Under the pieces are notes generated by a model. It searched no databases and was not told the DNA's origin. It saw only the letters and a list, made by a program, of their open reading frames with translations. The position numbers and the translations under genes were made by a program. Positions 26,957 through 35,871 of a stretch of 64,000 nucleotides of DNA are shown here, piece by piece. The DNA lies in assembly GCF_002002885.1 (NCBI RefSeq), contig NZ_CP019510.1, forward strand, positions 1,550,001 through 1,614,000, read 5' to 3'. Positions within the stretch are counted from its first letter, which is position 1; each line of letters starts with the position of its first letter. The stretch comes from Janthinobacterium sp. LM6. Its GTDB lineage: Bacteria; Pseudomonadota; Gammaproteobacteria; Burkholderiales; Burkholderiaceae_D.

Positions 26957-28773
26957 CGGAGGATTTCCTCGCCGCTGCGGTGCGACAGCAGCGTCAGTTG
27001 GCTAAAGCAGTTGAGCTGGCTGTTCAGGGCGAAATAGCGCTGCAGCACCTGCGCAAAAATAAAGAGGCTGCAGCCGGAAAACGCTTGCTCGTCGATGCCC
27101 AGGCGGATGGCGATGCCGGGCATCAGGGTGGGAAACGGCACCGTTGGCATCCACGCGCGCGTGCTGCCGTGCTCGAGCGTGACGATGCCCTGGATCAGCC
27201 GTTGCGTGGTGGGCGAGCGGGGCAGGTCGTACAGACTCAGCATTTTCTGGAATTCGCCCAGGCCCGCTTGCGTCAGGCTCGAATAATTGAGCGACAGGTG
27301 CGCAATCAGGCGCCAGTGCGTGTCCGCCAGGAAACGCATGCTGGGCGTGGGCTTGCGCAGGAAGCGCGCGGGGATGCCGTCGGGCACGTCTTCAGCCAGC
27401 AAGTCGCCGCCGGGCAAGCCGTAGTGCAGGTGGGTGGGCAAGTCGCGGTTGCTGCACAGCAGCTGCGTCGAGACGGTGGCGCAGGTCGCGCTGCCCGGCG
27501 AAAATTGCGGGTCGATCAGGCTCAGGCGCATTTCATGGCCGGGGCTGATGGCGGCCACGGCTTCGTCGCGGCGCGCCAGCCAATACTGTCCTTGCTCTGG
27601 GCCATGCTCTGCCTGAGAACCTTGCAGCGAGGCATACAGCGGCAAGAAGGCGCTCAGGCGCTCGCTGGCTTCGTCCTTGCGCACCACGGTGACGCTCTCG
27701 ATGCTGTGGATGTCGTAGGCAAACGCATGCGTGGCATCGGCCACCAGCGCGTAGTCGGGCTCCGTGTGCGTGAGGCGGATCGGCACGCCGGACTTGGCGA
27801 ACAGGTTGACGACGGGCGTGCAGCCGAGCAGCAGGTTGTCGCGGCTGGCGCCGGAGAGCAGGCGCGCCTCGTGGCTGTCGCTGCGCACGCCCTTGAGCGG
27901 CAGGTGCAAGGTGAACTGGCGGCACTGTTTCGGCAGCAGGGCGGCTAGCCTGGACCAGTCGATATCGATGAAATGAAATTTTTCGGGAAACGCGAAGTAC
28001 TCGGTCAGCAGGCGCAGGGCCGGGTGCGAGCGGGCGGAAAAGGGGATCAGCGCGTCGTCGTCCGCATAGCCGGCTGGCGTCAGCAAGGTGCCGTCGACGG
28101 CTTGCCACGGGCCGCATTCGTCCAGCGCCACGTACGCGCCCGCGCCGCGCAGGAACAGGGCGTCGAGCAGCGCCGCGCGCACGGACGGTTCGCCATCGGC
28201 AAACAGGCGCAGGCTGGAAAAGCCGGCCTGGTCCAGGTGGTACTGCTCGCTGGTGCCGGTGAACTGAATGCTCAGCAAGGCGCTGGCGCCGGCGGGCAGG
28301 CGCAGGCCTGGCGGCGCGTCGATGATCGCTGAAAAATGCAGGCGCGAAATGGCCAGCGGCGCGAGGGTCACGTCATACGCGCTGGTGAATTTGCAGGCCA
28401 CGCCTTGCACCGGCTGCGAGCGCAGCACCGTGCCGCGCGGGACGTGCGCAAGTTGGGCCAGCTGGCCGCCGCCCGGTGCTTCGTCGGCGGCGATGCGCAC
28501 GATGGAGCATGCGGGAAACGGCCGCAGATAGTGCGGATACAGGGTGTCGAGCAGGGCGTGGGTGAATTGCGGATAGGCGTCGTCGAGGCGCTTGGCGACC
28601 CTGGCCGTGAGCAGGGCGACGGACTGGATCAGGCGCTCGACGTGCGGGTCTTCGCACGTCTCGCCGGCGATCAGCAGGCGCCCGGCCGCCTTCGGATAGC
28701 GGCTGGAAAACTCGCGCGTGTACTGGCGGAACAGGCCCAGCTCACGCTCGTAATACGGCAGCAGTTGTTCCAC
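26920..28773 (-). CDS. tssF: T6SS baseplate subunit TssF
   Basis: The protein has 617 aa, typical of TssF (VasA, DUF879). The N-terminal signature is clear: LPYYERELGLFRQYTREFS, then YPKAAGRL and DPHVERLIQSVALLTARV, with the LDDAYPQFTHALLDTLYPHYLRP block. The C-terminus has the conserved HWRLIAHLSLNYSSL. TssF forms the baseplate wedge with TssG and TssK in the cytosol. It is the first gene of the tssF-tssG-vgrG-DUF2169-rhs-immunity cluster. No tssE lies upstream and no other sheath or membrane-complex gene occurs in the window. Confidence 0.93.
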   Translation of the reverse strand: MEQLLPYYERELGLFRQYTREFSSRYPKAAGRLLIAGETCEDPHVERLIQSVALLTARVAKRLDDAYPQFTHALLDTLYPHYLRPFPACSIVRIAADEAPGGGQLAQLAHVPRGTVLRSQPVQGVACKFTSAYDVTLAPLAISRLHFSAIIDAPPGLRLPAGASALLSIQFTGTSEQYHLDQAGFSSLRLFADGEPSVRAALLDALFLRGAGAYVALDECGPWQAVDGTLLTPAGYADDDALIPFSARSHPALRLLTEYFAFPEKFHFIDIDWSRLAALLPKQCRQFTLHLPLKGVRSDSHEARLLSGASRDNLLLGCTPVVNLFAKSGVPIRLTHTEPDYALVADATHAFAYDIHSIESVTVVRKDEASERLSAFLPLYASLQGSQAEHGPEQGQYWLARRDEAVAAISPGHEMRLSLIDPQFSPGSATCATVSTQLLCSNRDLPTHLHYGLPGGDLLAEDVPDGIPARFLRKPTPSMRFLADTHWRLIAHLSLNYSSLTQAGLGEFQKMLSLYDLPRSPTTQRLIQGIVTLEHGSTRAWMPTVPFPTLMPGIAIRLGIDEQAFSGCSLFIFAQVLQRYFALNSQLNCFSQLTLLSHRSGEEILRCPERSADATPA

Positions 28774-28851
28774 GGTCGCGCTCTCCGCCAGCAGGAAAGC
28801 TTCATGCTGGCATCAGGCGCGACCGTGGGTGTTGATGCGTGACAATGATTC

Positions 28852-29715
28852 TTAGAAATGGTACTCCGCGCGTATCATCGGCGTCTTCGCCGTCTGGCCC
28901 ACGTTGCCCGTGGTGGCGGGCGAGTTGCCGAACTTGTTCTTCCAGTACTGGTATTCCAGGCCCACGCGGAAGGTGTTCTTGGCGCTGCCCAGGGCCGCGC
29001 CCACGTCGAACATCACTTGCATGTCGATATTCGTTTCCACCGCCGTGTCGCGCCCCACTTCATCGTTGCCTTTCGAGTCGATGAGGTTGAAAAAGCCTTC
29101 GAACGAGAACAGCGGCGACAAGGGGATGCCCCAGGCGCCCGTCAGCATGGCGTGCGTTTTATATGTGTAGCGGCCCGTCACTTGCGAGATGGGCGGGAAG
29201 GCGCCGCTGGGGGCGTTGCTTTCGCGCAGCAACAGCAGGCTGGTGTTGAAGAAGCCGGGCACGTCCCACATCAGCGTGGGGCCGGCCACCAGCATGCGCT
29301 TGCGCGAGTTGTAGCCGACGTCATTTTTCGTGTTGACGTCGAAGCCCAGGGTGACGCCGACGCCGCGCACGGGGCCGAACTTGATGTCGCTGCCGCGCAC
29401 CTTGCCGATGTCGATGGTGTTGCGGTAGACCAGGTATGCCTCCTGCGCGCCGGAGGTCTTGCCGAGCGCGCCGGGGTCCTTGCTGTCGGACATGAGGAAA
29501 TCGAGGTTGACGAAGTTGCTGCCGTATTTGTAGCCGCTGGCGTGCGTGATGGCAAAGATGTTTTTCTTGATGTCGTCCGGATTGAACGGCTCGCGGTAGT
29601 CATTGCCGGCGCGCCAGCTCAGTGCGGTATCGCTCCATTCGGCAGCCTGGGCGGTCGCGCCCATGCCCAGGGTGGTAGTAAGGCAGAGCAACAGACACGG
29701 TATGGTTTTTGGCAC
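28852..29715 (-). CDS. Tsx-like nucleoside-specific outer-membrane channel
   Basis: The protein has 287 aa with a GTG start at 29715. AGGAG lies 7 bases before that GTG and a signal peptide follows at once (PKTIPCLLLCLTTTLGMGATAQAAE). An ATG at 29823 would put 36 non-signal residues in front, so I reject it. The mature part matches the Tsx/OmpK channel family (WSDTALSWRAGNDYREPF, ITHASGYKYGSNFVNLDFL) and ends in an aromatic EYHF, as outer-membrane barrels do. Tsx channels let nucleosides into the periplasm. It is divergent from a BMP-type nucleoside ABC transporter, so both likely serve one uptake pathway. It also lies upstream of tssF, separated by 78 bp. Confidence 0.83.
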   Translation of the reverse strand: MPKTIPCLLLCLTTTLGMGATAQAAEWSDTALSWRAGNDYREPFNPDDIKKNIFAITHASGYKYGSNFVNLDFLMSDSKDPGALGKTSGAQEAYLVYRNTIDIGKVRGSDIKFGPVRGVGVTLGFDVNTKNDVGYNSRKRMLVAGPTLMWDVPGFFNTSLLLLRESNAPSGAFPPISQVTGRYTYKTHAMLTGAWGIPLSPLFSFEGFFNLIDSKGNDEVGRDTAVETNIDMQVMFDVGAALGSAKNTFRVGLEYQYWKNKFGNSPATTGNVGQTAKTPMIRAEYHF

Positions 29716-30113
29716 TTTCGGCTCCTGATGGCGGTGTTGGAAAACGGGAACTGGGATGGCTGGGCGCAGGGGTTGGCCCACTAGCGCATGAAGCGCGGCG
29801 ATGGCATATTGCGCGCCGTTCAATCCATGATGCGAGAAGCGCCGCGTCGGGCGATATGTCTTATCTGCATACTTACTATCAGTTCTTGCATATAATCATC
29901 GCACCTTCTCGCCCTTGCGGGGCAAGGCGGCCGCTGTAAAGCTGATAATTTTTTTCAAAATTGTATACAGGTGTTGTTTTTTTGTGGAAATGGAAATGCG
30001 CGCCGCCGCGTCATCCCCCAAGCGCCGCGGATGCCGATACGATAGAGACAACAGCTTGAATTTCTCCACCGGCGACGATGCCGGCGACCTTGCAGCGAGG
30101 CACGAAAAAAACA
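29716..30113. other. Divergent promoter region of the nucleoside uptake genes
   Basis: These 398 bases hold no ORF. A TATAAT box lies at 29891-29896 and an AT-rich stretch at 29940-29990. A partial palindrome TTGTATACAG (29961-29970) resembles operator half-sites of the FadR-type GntR family, but no such regulator is encoded here. A shared control site for the Tsx gene and the ABC operon is plausible. Confidence 0.4.
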
Positions 30114-31628
30114 ATGACGGCACGCCTGGAATTACACGACATCAGCAAGCGCTATCCGTCCGTGGTGGCGAATGACGGCATCCACCTCACCGTGGCGCCC
30201 GGACAAATTCACGCCGTGCTCGGCGAAAACGGTGCCGGCAAATCGACCTTGATGAAAATCATCTATGGCGCCGTGCAACCGGACGGCGGCCGCATTCTGT
30301 GGAATGGCCGTGAAGTGGAAATCGCCAACCCCTCGGCCGCGCGCGCGCTCGGCATCGCCATGGTGTTCCAGCACTTTTCCCTGTTCGACACTTTGACGGT
30401 AGCGGAAAACATTGCCCTCGGCTTGCCGGCCGGTACCAACATGGCGGAGCTGGCGCAGCGCATCGAAGCGACGGCGCGCCAGTACGGCCTGGACCTGGAA
30501 CCGCAGCGCCACGTGCACACGCTTTCCGTCGGCGAATGCCAGCGCGTGGAAATCGTGCGCGCCCTGCTGGCCAAGCCGCAACTGCTGATCCTCGATGAGC
30601 CGACATCCGTGCTGACGCCGGGCGCCGTGGAAAAACTGTTTAGCACCTTGCGCCAGCTGGCGGCGGAAGGCTGCAGCATCCTGTACATCAGCCACAAGCT
30701 CGACGAAATCCGCGCCCTGTGCCATACGTGCACGGTGGTGCGCGCCGGCAAGAACGCGGGCGTGTGCGACCCCTCGCAGGAATCGGCGGCCAGCCTGTCG
30801 CGCATGATGATAGGCGCCGAGCCGCCCGCCGTCACGCGCGTGGCGCGCACGCCCGGCGCCGCCATGTTGAGCGTGCGCAATCTGCATTTGCCGAAGAGCC
30901 ATCCGTTCGCCACGCAATTGATCGATATCAATTTCGACGTGCGCGCGGGCGAGATCGTCGGCATCGCTGGCGTGTCCGGCAATGGCCAGCAGGAATTGCT
31001 GGCGGCCCTGTCGGGCGAGGACATGCGCGCGGCTCCGGCCAGCATCGTGCTGAACGGCACGGCTGCCGGGCGCTTGCCGCCGGGCCGCCGGCGCGCCCTC
31101 GGCTTCGGCTTCGTGCCGGAAGAACGGCTGGGACGCGGCGCCGTGCCCGACATGGGGCTGGCCGACAACGTCTTATTGAGCTTGCAGACCCCCGCCACCA
31201 TCCGCCACGGCTTCGTGCGCTACAAGGTCATCGCGCAACGGGCGGCCGCCATCATCGCCCGCTTCCAGGTGAAGGCAGGCGGGCCGCAGGCGCTGGCGCG
31301 TAGCTTGTCTGGGGGTAATTTGCAGAAATACATAGTCGGTCGCGAAGTCATGCGCGAGCCCACGGTGCTGGTGGTGGCGCAGCCGACCTGGGGCGTGGAC
31401 GTGGGCGCTGCCGCGCAAATCCGCGCGGAATTGCTGGCGCTGCGCGACGCGGGTTGCGCGCTGCTGGTCGTCTCGGAGGAACTCGATGAATTGTTCGAGA
31501 TCAGCGACCGCTTGCTGGTGATGGCGAAAGGAAAGATTTCACCATCGCTGGACGTGGGCGAGGCCAGCGTGGCGCAGGTGGGGCAATGGATGAGCGGGCT
31601 GTGGCCGCAGGAGGCAGTCCATGGCTAA
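30114..31628 (+). CDS. Nucleoside (BMP-type) ABC transporter ATPase
   Basis: The protein has 504 aa with two ABC modules in one chain, as in the NupA/YufO type and sugar-type importers. First module: Walker A GENGAGKSTL, the signature region LSVGECQRVEIVRALL, Walker B LLILDEPTSVLTP. Second module: GVSGNGQQELLAAL in the Walker A position and LSGGNLQKYIVGREV with VVAQPTWGVDVGA near Walker B. The degenerate second site is usual for this type. It powers nucleoside uptake at the inner membrane with the next three genes. The ATG at 30114 begins the conserved LELHDISKRYPSV. Its stop (CATGGCTAA) contains the ATG of a 21-codon ORF that bridges to the permease gene. Confidence 0.92.
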   Translation: MTARLELHDISKRYPSVVANDGIHLTVAPGQIHAVLGENGAGKSTLMKIIYGAVQPDGGRILWNGREVEIANPSAARALGIAMVFQHFSLFDTLTVAENIALGLPAGTNMAELAQRIEATARQYGLDLEPQRHVHTLSVGECQRVEIVRALLAKPQLLILDEPTSVLTPGAVEKLFSTLRQLAAEGCSILYISHKLDEIRALCHTCTVVRAGKNAGVCDPSQESAASLSRMMIGAEPPAVTRVARTPGAAMLSVRNLHLPKSHPFATQLIDINFDVRAGEIVGIAGVSGNGQQELLAALSGEDMRAAPASIVLNGTAAGRLPPGRRRALGFGFVPEERLGRGAVPDMGLADNVLLSLQTPATIRHGFVRYKVIAQRAAAIIARFQVKAGGPQALARSLSGGNLQKYIVGREVMREPTVLVVAQPTWGVDVGAAAQIRAELLALRDAGCALLVVSEELDELFEISDRLLVMAKGKISPSLDVGEASVAQVGQWMSGLWPQEAVHG

Positions 31629-31686
31629 GTTCGCCTTGCGGTTGGAAAAGCGTCAGGTGTACCCGAAGGGGACGGCCCATGGCTAA
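31621..31686 (+). CDS. 21-codon relay ORF from duplicated permease start
   Basis: An ATG inside the ATPase stop region opens a frame of 21 codons beginning MAKFALRLEKRQVYPKG. Its first 27 bases equal the true permease start at 31679 with one mismatch. It ends with the same CATGGCTAA sequence as the ATPase gene, and that sequence holds the permease ATG. It looks like a partial duplication that leaves a chain of overlapping stop and start codons. Whether the peptide is made is unknown; it could act as a translational relay. Confidence 0.45.
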   Translation: MAKFALRLEKRQVYPKGTAHG

Positions 31687-32755
31687 GTTCGCCTTGCGGC
31701 TGGAAGCCCGGCCTGCCCCATCGCGGTTGATGTCGTGGCTGTCGCCCGTGCTGGCCGTGCTGCTGACCGTGCTGTGCGGCGCGCTGTTGTTCCTTGCGCT
31801 GGGACACGATCCGCTGGCGGGACTGGCCGTCTTCTTTGTCGAACCCTTGCGCGACGCGCACGGCTGGTCCGAGCTGGGCATCAAAGTGGCGCCCCTGCTC
31901 TTGATCGCCGTGGGCCTGGCCATCTGCTTTCGCGCCAACATCTATAACATCGGCGCGGAAGGCCAGCTGACCCTGGGCGCCATCTGCGGCGGCGCGGCGG
32001 CCCTGTACCTGGACGATGGCGTGGGCAGTACTGCCGTCATCGGTATTTCCCTGCTGGCCGGCATGGCGGGCGGCATGGCGTGGGCGGGCCTGGTGGCCTG
32101 GCTGCGCGACCTTTACAACGCCAGCGAAATCCTCGTCTCGCTGATGCTCGTGTATATCGCCCAATTGCTGCTCAGCTATCTCGTGTATGGCGTGCTGCGC
32201 GACCCGGAAGGGTTTAATTTTCCCCAATCGAAACTGCTGTCCGACGGCTTGCTGTTGCCGATGCTGATCAGCGACACGCGCTTGCACATCGGCATCGTAT
32301 TTGCCTTGCTGGCTTCCTTGGGCGGCTGGCTGTACTTATCCAGGAGCATTGCCGGTTTTCGCCTGCGCGTGGGCGGCATGGCGCCGGCCGCCGCCCGGTA
32401 TGCGGGATTTTCCTCGCGCAAGACCTTGTGGTCGTCGCTGCTGATTTGCGGCGCCCTGTCCGGCCTGGCGGGCGCCTGCGAAGTGCTTGGGCCGATGGGG
32501 CAGCTCACGCCCACGGTGTCGCCCGGCTACGGCTTTGCCGCCATCATCGTCGCCTTCGTGGGGCGGCTGCATCCCGTGGGCGTGATTTTTTCCAGCTTCG
32601 TCATGGCCCTGTTTTATATCGGCGGCGAACTGGCGCAATCGCGCCTCGGCTTGCCCAGCGCGATCACGGGCGTGTTCCAGGGCATCTTGCTGTTTGCCTT
32701 GCTCGCTTGCGACGTGCTGATTCAATACAAACTGCGCTGGAGAAAACATGGATAA
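31679..32755 (+). CDS. Nucleoside ABC transporter permease 1
   Basis: The protein has 358 aa with about nine or ten membrane segments. It shows the BPD_transp_2 fold and the typical FRANIYNIGAEGQLTLGAI motif and the later GYGFAAIIVAFVGRLHPVGV segment, as in NupB/YufP-type permeases of purine nucleoside importers. The first segment follows a basic leader (RLEARPAPSRLMSWL). Its start overlaps the end of the short relay ORF, and its end overlaps permease 2 by 8 bases. Both permeases form the inner-membrane pore. Confidence 0.92.
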   Translation: MAKFALRLEARPAPSRLMSWLSPVLAVLLTVLCGALLFLALGHDPLAGLAVFFVEPLRDAHGWSELGIKVAPLLLIAVGLAICFRANIYNIGAEGQLTLGAICGGAAALYLDDGVGSTAVIGISLLAGMAGGMAWAGLVAWLRDLYNASEILVSLMLVYIAQLLLSYLVYGVLRDPEGFNFPQSKLLSDGLLLPMLISDTRLHIGIVFALLASLGGWLYLSRSIAGFRLRVGGMAPAAARYAGFSSRKTLWSSLLICGALSGLAGACEVLGPMGQLTPTVSPGYGFAAIIVAFVGRLHPVGVIFSSFVMALFYIGGELAQSRLGLPSAITGVFQGILLFALLACDVLIQYKLRWRKHG

Positions 32756-33677
32756 CCTGGCTTTCACCATCGCGCCCCTGATCGCCGCCAGCATCAATGC
32801 GGGCACGCCGCTGATGCTGGCCGCCCTCGGTTTATTGGTGAATGAAAAGGCGGGCGTGGTGAACCTGGGCGCGGAAGGCATGATGCTGGTCTCGGCCATC
32901 ACGGGCTTTGCCGTGGCCGTCAATACGGGCAGCCCCACCCTGGGCTTTCTCGCGGGGGCAGGGGCCAGCATGGTACTGTCCGGCTTCTTTGCCTGGCTGA
33001 CCGTATGGCTGGGCACGAACCAGTACGCGACGGGCCTGGCTTTATCGCTGTTCGGCGCGGGCGCGTCCACGTATATCGGCCTGAAGTATGTGGGCAACAG
33101 CTTGCAGAATGGCCGCTTCGGCATCCCTTACCTGGAAGACCTTCCCGTGCTGGGGCCGGCACTGTTCCGCCAGCATCCGATGGTGTATCTGTCTTTACTG
33201 CTGTGCGTGGCCATCGCCTGGTTCTTGTACCGCACGCGGGCGGGTCTGGTGCTGCGCGCCGTGGGCGAGTCGCCAGCGTCCGCGCATGCGCTCGGCTACC
33301 CCGTGCGCCGTATCCGCCTGGCGGCCGTGCTGTTCGGCGGCGCCTGCTGCGGCCTGGCCGGCGCCTTTTTATCGCTCGTGTACACACCGCTGTGGGTCGA
33401 GGGCATGGTGGCGGGGCGGGGCTGGATCGCGCTGGCGCTGACCACCTTTGCCACCTGGCGCCCGGCGCGCGTGGTGGGCGGTGCCTACCTGTTCGGCGGC
33501 ATCACGATATTGACGTTCCACGCGCAGGCGCTGGGCGTGCCCATCGCGTCGCAACTGCTGTCGATGCTGCCTTACCTGGCGGCCATCGTCGTGCTGGTGC
33601 TCATTTCCAGCAATGCCAATTACATCAAGCTCAACATGCCCGCTTCGTTGGGGAAAAATTTCAATCCCGGAAATTAA
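32748..33677 (+). CDS. Nucleoside ABC transporter permease 2
   Basis: The protein has 309 aa with about eight or nine membrane segments, the NupC/YufQ partner type. The signature LLVNEKAGVVNLGAEGMML is the family hallmark, and TRAGLVLRAVGESPASAHALGY is the cytosolic coupling loop that meets the ATPase. It overlaps the first permease by 8 bases and precedes the binding-protein gene by 21 bp. Confidence 0.92.
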   Translation: MDNLAFTIAPLIAASINAGTPLMLAALGLLVNEKAGVVNLGAEGMMLVSAITGFAVAVNTGSPTLGFLAGAGASMVLSGFFAWLTVWLGTNQYATGLALSLFGAGASTYIGLKYVGNSLQNGRFGIPYLEDLPVLGPALFRQHPMVYLSLLLCVAIAWFLYRTRAGLVLRAVGESPASAHALGYPVRRIRLAAVLFGGACCGLAGAFLSLVYTPLWVEGMVAGRGWIALALTTFATWRPARVVGGAYLFGGITILTFHAQALGVPIASQLLSMLPYLAAIVVLVLISSNANYIKLNMPASLGKNFNPGN

Positions 33678-33698
33678 TCACTCACCACAAGGAAAACC

Positions 33699-34775
33699 AT
33701 GTCCAAGAAACTAGTATGCGCCGCCGTTTGCAGTGCTGTTTTGATGCCCGTCATGGCCGCCGCTCCCGCGACGGTGCCGCTGAACGTCGGCTTCGTGTAT
33801 ATCAGCCCCATCGGCGACGCGGGCTGGACCACCCAGCATGACCAGGCGCGCAAGGAAATGGAAAAGGCGCTGGGCAGCAAGATCACCACCAAGTTTGTGG
33901 AAAACGTGCCGGAGAGCGCCGATGCGGAACGGGTGATCCGCGACCTGGCGCAAACGGGCAGCAAGCTGGTCATCACGACTTCGTTCGGCTACATGAATCC
34001 CACCTTGAAAGTGGCGAAGCAATTTCCTAATGTGAAGTTCATCCACCTGACTGGCTACAAAACGGGACCCAACGTGGCCAACACGAATGCGCGTTTTTAT
34101 GAAGGCCGCTACCTTGCCGGCGTGCTGGCGGGCAAGATGAGCAAGACCCACGTGGCCGGCTACGTGGCGGCGTTCCCGATTCCCGAAGTGTTGCAGGGAG
34201 TTAACGCCTTCACGCGCGGCATGCGCAGCGTCGACCCCAAGGCGGAAGTGAAAGTGGTGTGGGTGAATAGCTGGTTCGATCCGGGCAAGGAACGCGACGC
34301 GGCCATCACCCTGATCGGCCAGGGCGCCGACGTGGTCACCCACCACACGGACTCGACCGCCGTGGTGCAGGCGGCGGAAGAGAAGGGCAAGTATGCGATC
34401 GCCTACCATTCGGACATGAAAAAGTACGGGCCGAAGGCGCAGCTGGCCGCCGTCACCCACCATTGGGGCGACTACTACACGAAGCAGGCGCAGGCCGTGC
34501 TGGACGGTACGTGGAAGTCCAGCAGCACCTGGGGCGGCATCAAGGATGGCATGGTCAAGCTGGAAGGCATCAACGCCGCCGTGCCGGCCGACGTGAAACA
34601 GTTTGTATTGGCACGCGAGAAAGACTTGGTTGCTGGCAAGCTCAATCCTTTCAGCGCGCCGATCAAGGATAACGATGGCAAAGTGCGCCTGGACAAAGGC
34701 GTGCTGGACGATGCAGCGCTGACGAAGATGGATTATTTTGTCGAAGGCGTGGCAGGGAAAGTTTCCGGAAAGTAA
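33699..34775 (+). CDS. BMP-family nucleoside-binding protein
   Basis: The protein has 358 aa. A signal peptide (MSKKLVCAAVCSAVLMPVMAAAPA) precedes a BMP/PnrA-type periplasmic binding protein: VGFVYISPIGDAGWTTQHDQ at the N-lobe, then TGYKTGPNVANTNARFYEGRYLAG and QGADVVTHHTDSTAV, the core of the nucleoside pocket in this family. There is no lipobox cysteine directly after the signal, so it may be a soluble periplasmic protein. It delivers purine nucleosides or related ligands to the transporter encoded just upstream. Unusually, the binding protein is the last gene of the set rather than the first. Confidence 0.9.
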   Translation: MSKKLVCAAVCSAVLMPVMAAAPATVPLNVGFVYISPIGDAGWTTQHDQARKEMEKALGSKITTKFVENVPESADAERVIRDLAQTGSKLVITTSFGYMNPTLKVAKQFPNVKFIHLTGYKTGPNVANTNARFYEGRYLAGVLAGKMSKTHVAGYVAAFPIPEVLQGVNAFTRGMRSVDPKAEVKVVWVNSWFDPGKERDAAITLIGQGADVVTHHTDSTAVVQAAEEKGKYAIAYHSDMKKYGPKAQLAAVTHHWGDYYTKQAQAVLDGTWKSSSTWGGIKDGMVKLEGINAAVPADVKQFVLAREKDLVAGKLNPFSAPIKDNDGKVRLDKGVLDDAALTKMDYFVEGVAGKVSGK

Positions 34776-34896
34776 TAGGTTTGAGTTTGAACTTGCTGTA
34801 ATATTGCCGGAAACGGGAGCAGGGCCGGGGATACATGCGCGTTCCCGGCCCACCCACAGAGCAGAGCTTGAACAAGCCCGTACCGGAGATTGACCC

Positions 34897-35733
34897 ATGG
34901 ATAGACTGGAAGTATTCAAGATTATCGCGCTGCAAGCGAGCAAGGGCGAGCTGACGTTCCCCGCCAACGTCAAGGCCACCTTGAAGCTGCAGGAAGCGCT
35001 GGACGACCCCGATTGCCATATCGAAGCGGCCGCCCGCATGGTCATGGCCGAGCCGCTGCTGTCGGCCAGGGTCGTGGCCTTGGCCAACTCGGCCGCCTAC
35101 AACCGTTCCGGCAATGAAATCGCCAACGTGCGCGCGGCTGTCTCGCGCCTGGGCTTTGCCACGTTAAAGTCGATGGTGGCGTCCGTCATCGTGCGCCAGC
35201 TGGGCAGCCAGATCACGGACCCGCAATTGCGCGCCAAGGCGGCCAAGCTGTGGGAACACACGGCCCACGTGGCCGCGCTGAGCCAGGTCATCGCGCGGAA
35301 AGTCACGCATGTCGACGTGGAAACGGCCATGTTCGCCGCCATCGTGCACGAAGTGGGCGGCTTTTATCTGCTGTCGCGCGCCGAGGAATATCCGGGTTTG
35401 CTGGACGACAATACCGAAGACTGGATCGAATACGGCGAAAAGCTGATCGGCCGCGGCGTGCTGCGCCAGCTGCAAGTACCGGACATGGTCTTGCAGGCCG
35501 TGGAAGGCATGTGGCACGGCGGCAGCCCGTTCCCGCCCCGCACCTTGGGCGCGACCCTGGTGCTGGCCAACGATCTGTCGCCTGTCGGCTCGCCCCTGCA
35601 TCCGCCGGAAAGCGCCGCGCGGCGCCAGGCGGCCGCGAAGATCGACTTCGGCATCGGCGGCAGCACCTTGCACACCATCCTCGACGAATCGGCCGAGGAA
35701 ATCGAATCGCTGGCGGCCGCCTTGCTGGTCTGA
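34897..35733 (+). CDS. HDOD-domain signalling protein
   Basis: The protein has 278 aa, essentially a single HDOD domain (degenerate HD hydrolase fold). Visible features are FPANVKATLKLQEALDDPDC, the ARVVALANSAAYNRSGNEIANVRAAVS-like block split by the conserved LGFATLKSMV, and the VETAMFAAIVHEVGGFYLLS segment. HDOD proteins act as regulatory adaptors in two-component and cyclic-di-GMP signalling, not as enzymes. A CGGAG box about 8 bases before the ATG supports the start. The gene is monocistronic with its own terminator. Confidence 0.88.
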   Translation: MDRLEVFKIIALQASKGELTFPANVKATLKLQEALDDPDCHIEAAARMVMAEPLLSARVVALANSAAYNRSGNEIANVRAAVSRLGFATLKSMVASVIVRQLGSQITDPQLRAKAAKLWEHTAHVAALSQVIARKVTHVDVETAMFAAIVHEVGGFYLLSRAEEYPGLLDDNTEDWIEYGEKLIGRGVLRQLQVPDMVLQAVEGMWHGGSPFPPRTLGATLVLANDLSPVGSPLHPPESAARRQAAAKIDFGIGGSTLHTILDESAEEIESLAAALLV

Positions 35734-35750
35734 CGCAGCTTCCATCGCCC

Positions 35751-35779
35751 ATCCCCGCCCTTGCCGCGGGGATTTTTTT
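35751..35779 (+). terminator. Rho-independent terminator after HDOD gene
   Basis: The arms ATCCCCGC (35751-35758) and GCGGGGAT (35766-35773) are followed by seven T residues. It ends the HDOD transcript. A TACAAT box (35813-35818) just downstream probably belongs to the promoter of the M28 peptidase gene. Confidence 0.75.
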
Positions 35780-35871
35780 CGTCCGCATTTTGATCCATCT
35801 TTGCCCATGGCATACAATCGCCGGCTCGGCCATCCGCCGGACCGCTTTCCTCCTCTTACCCAAAGGATCTT

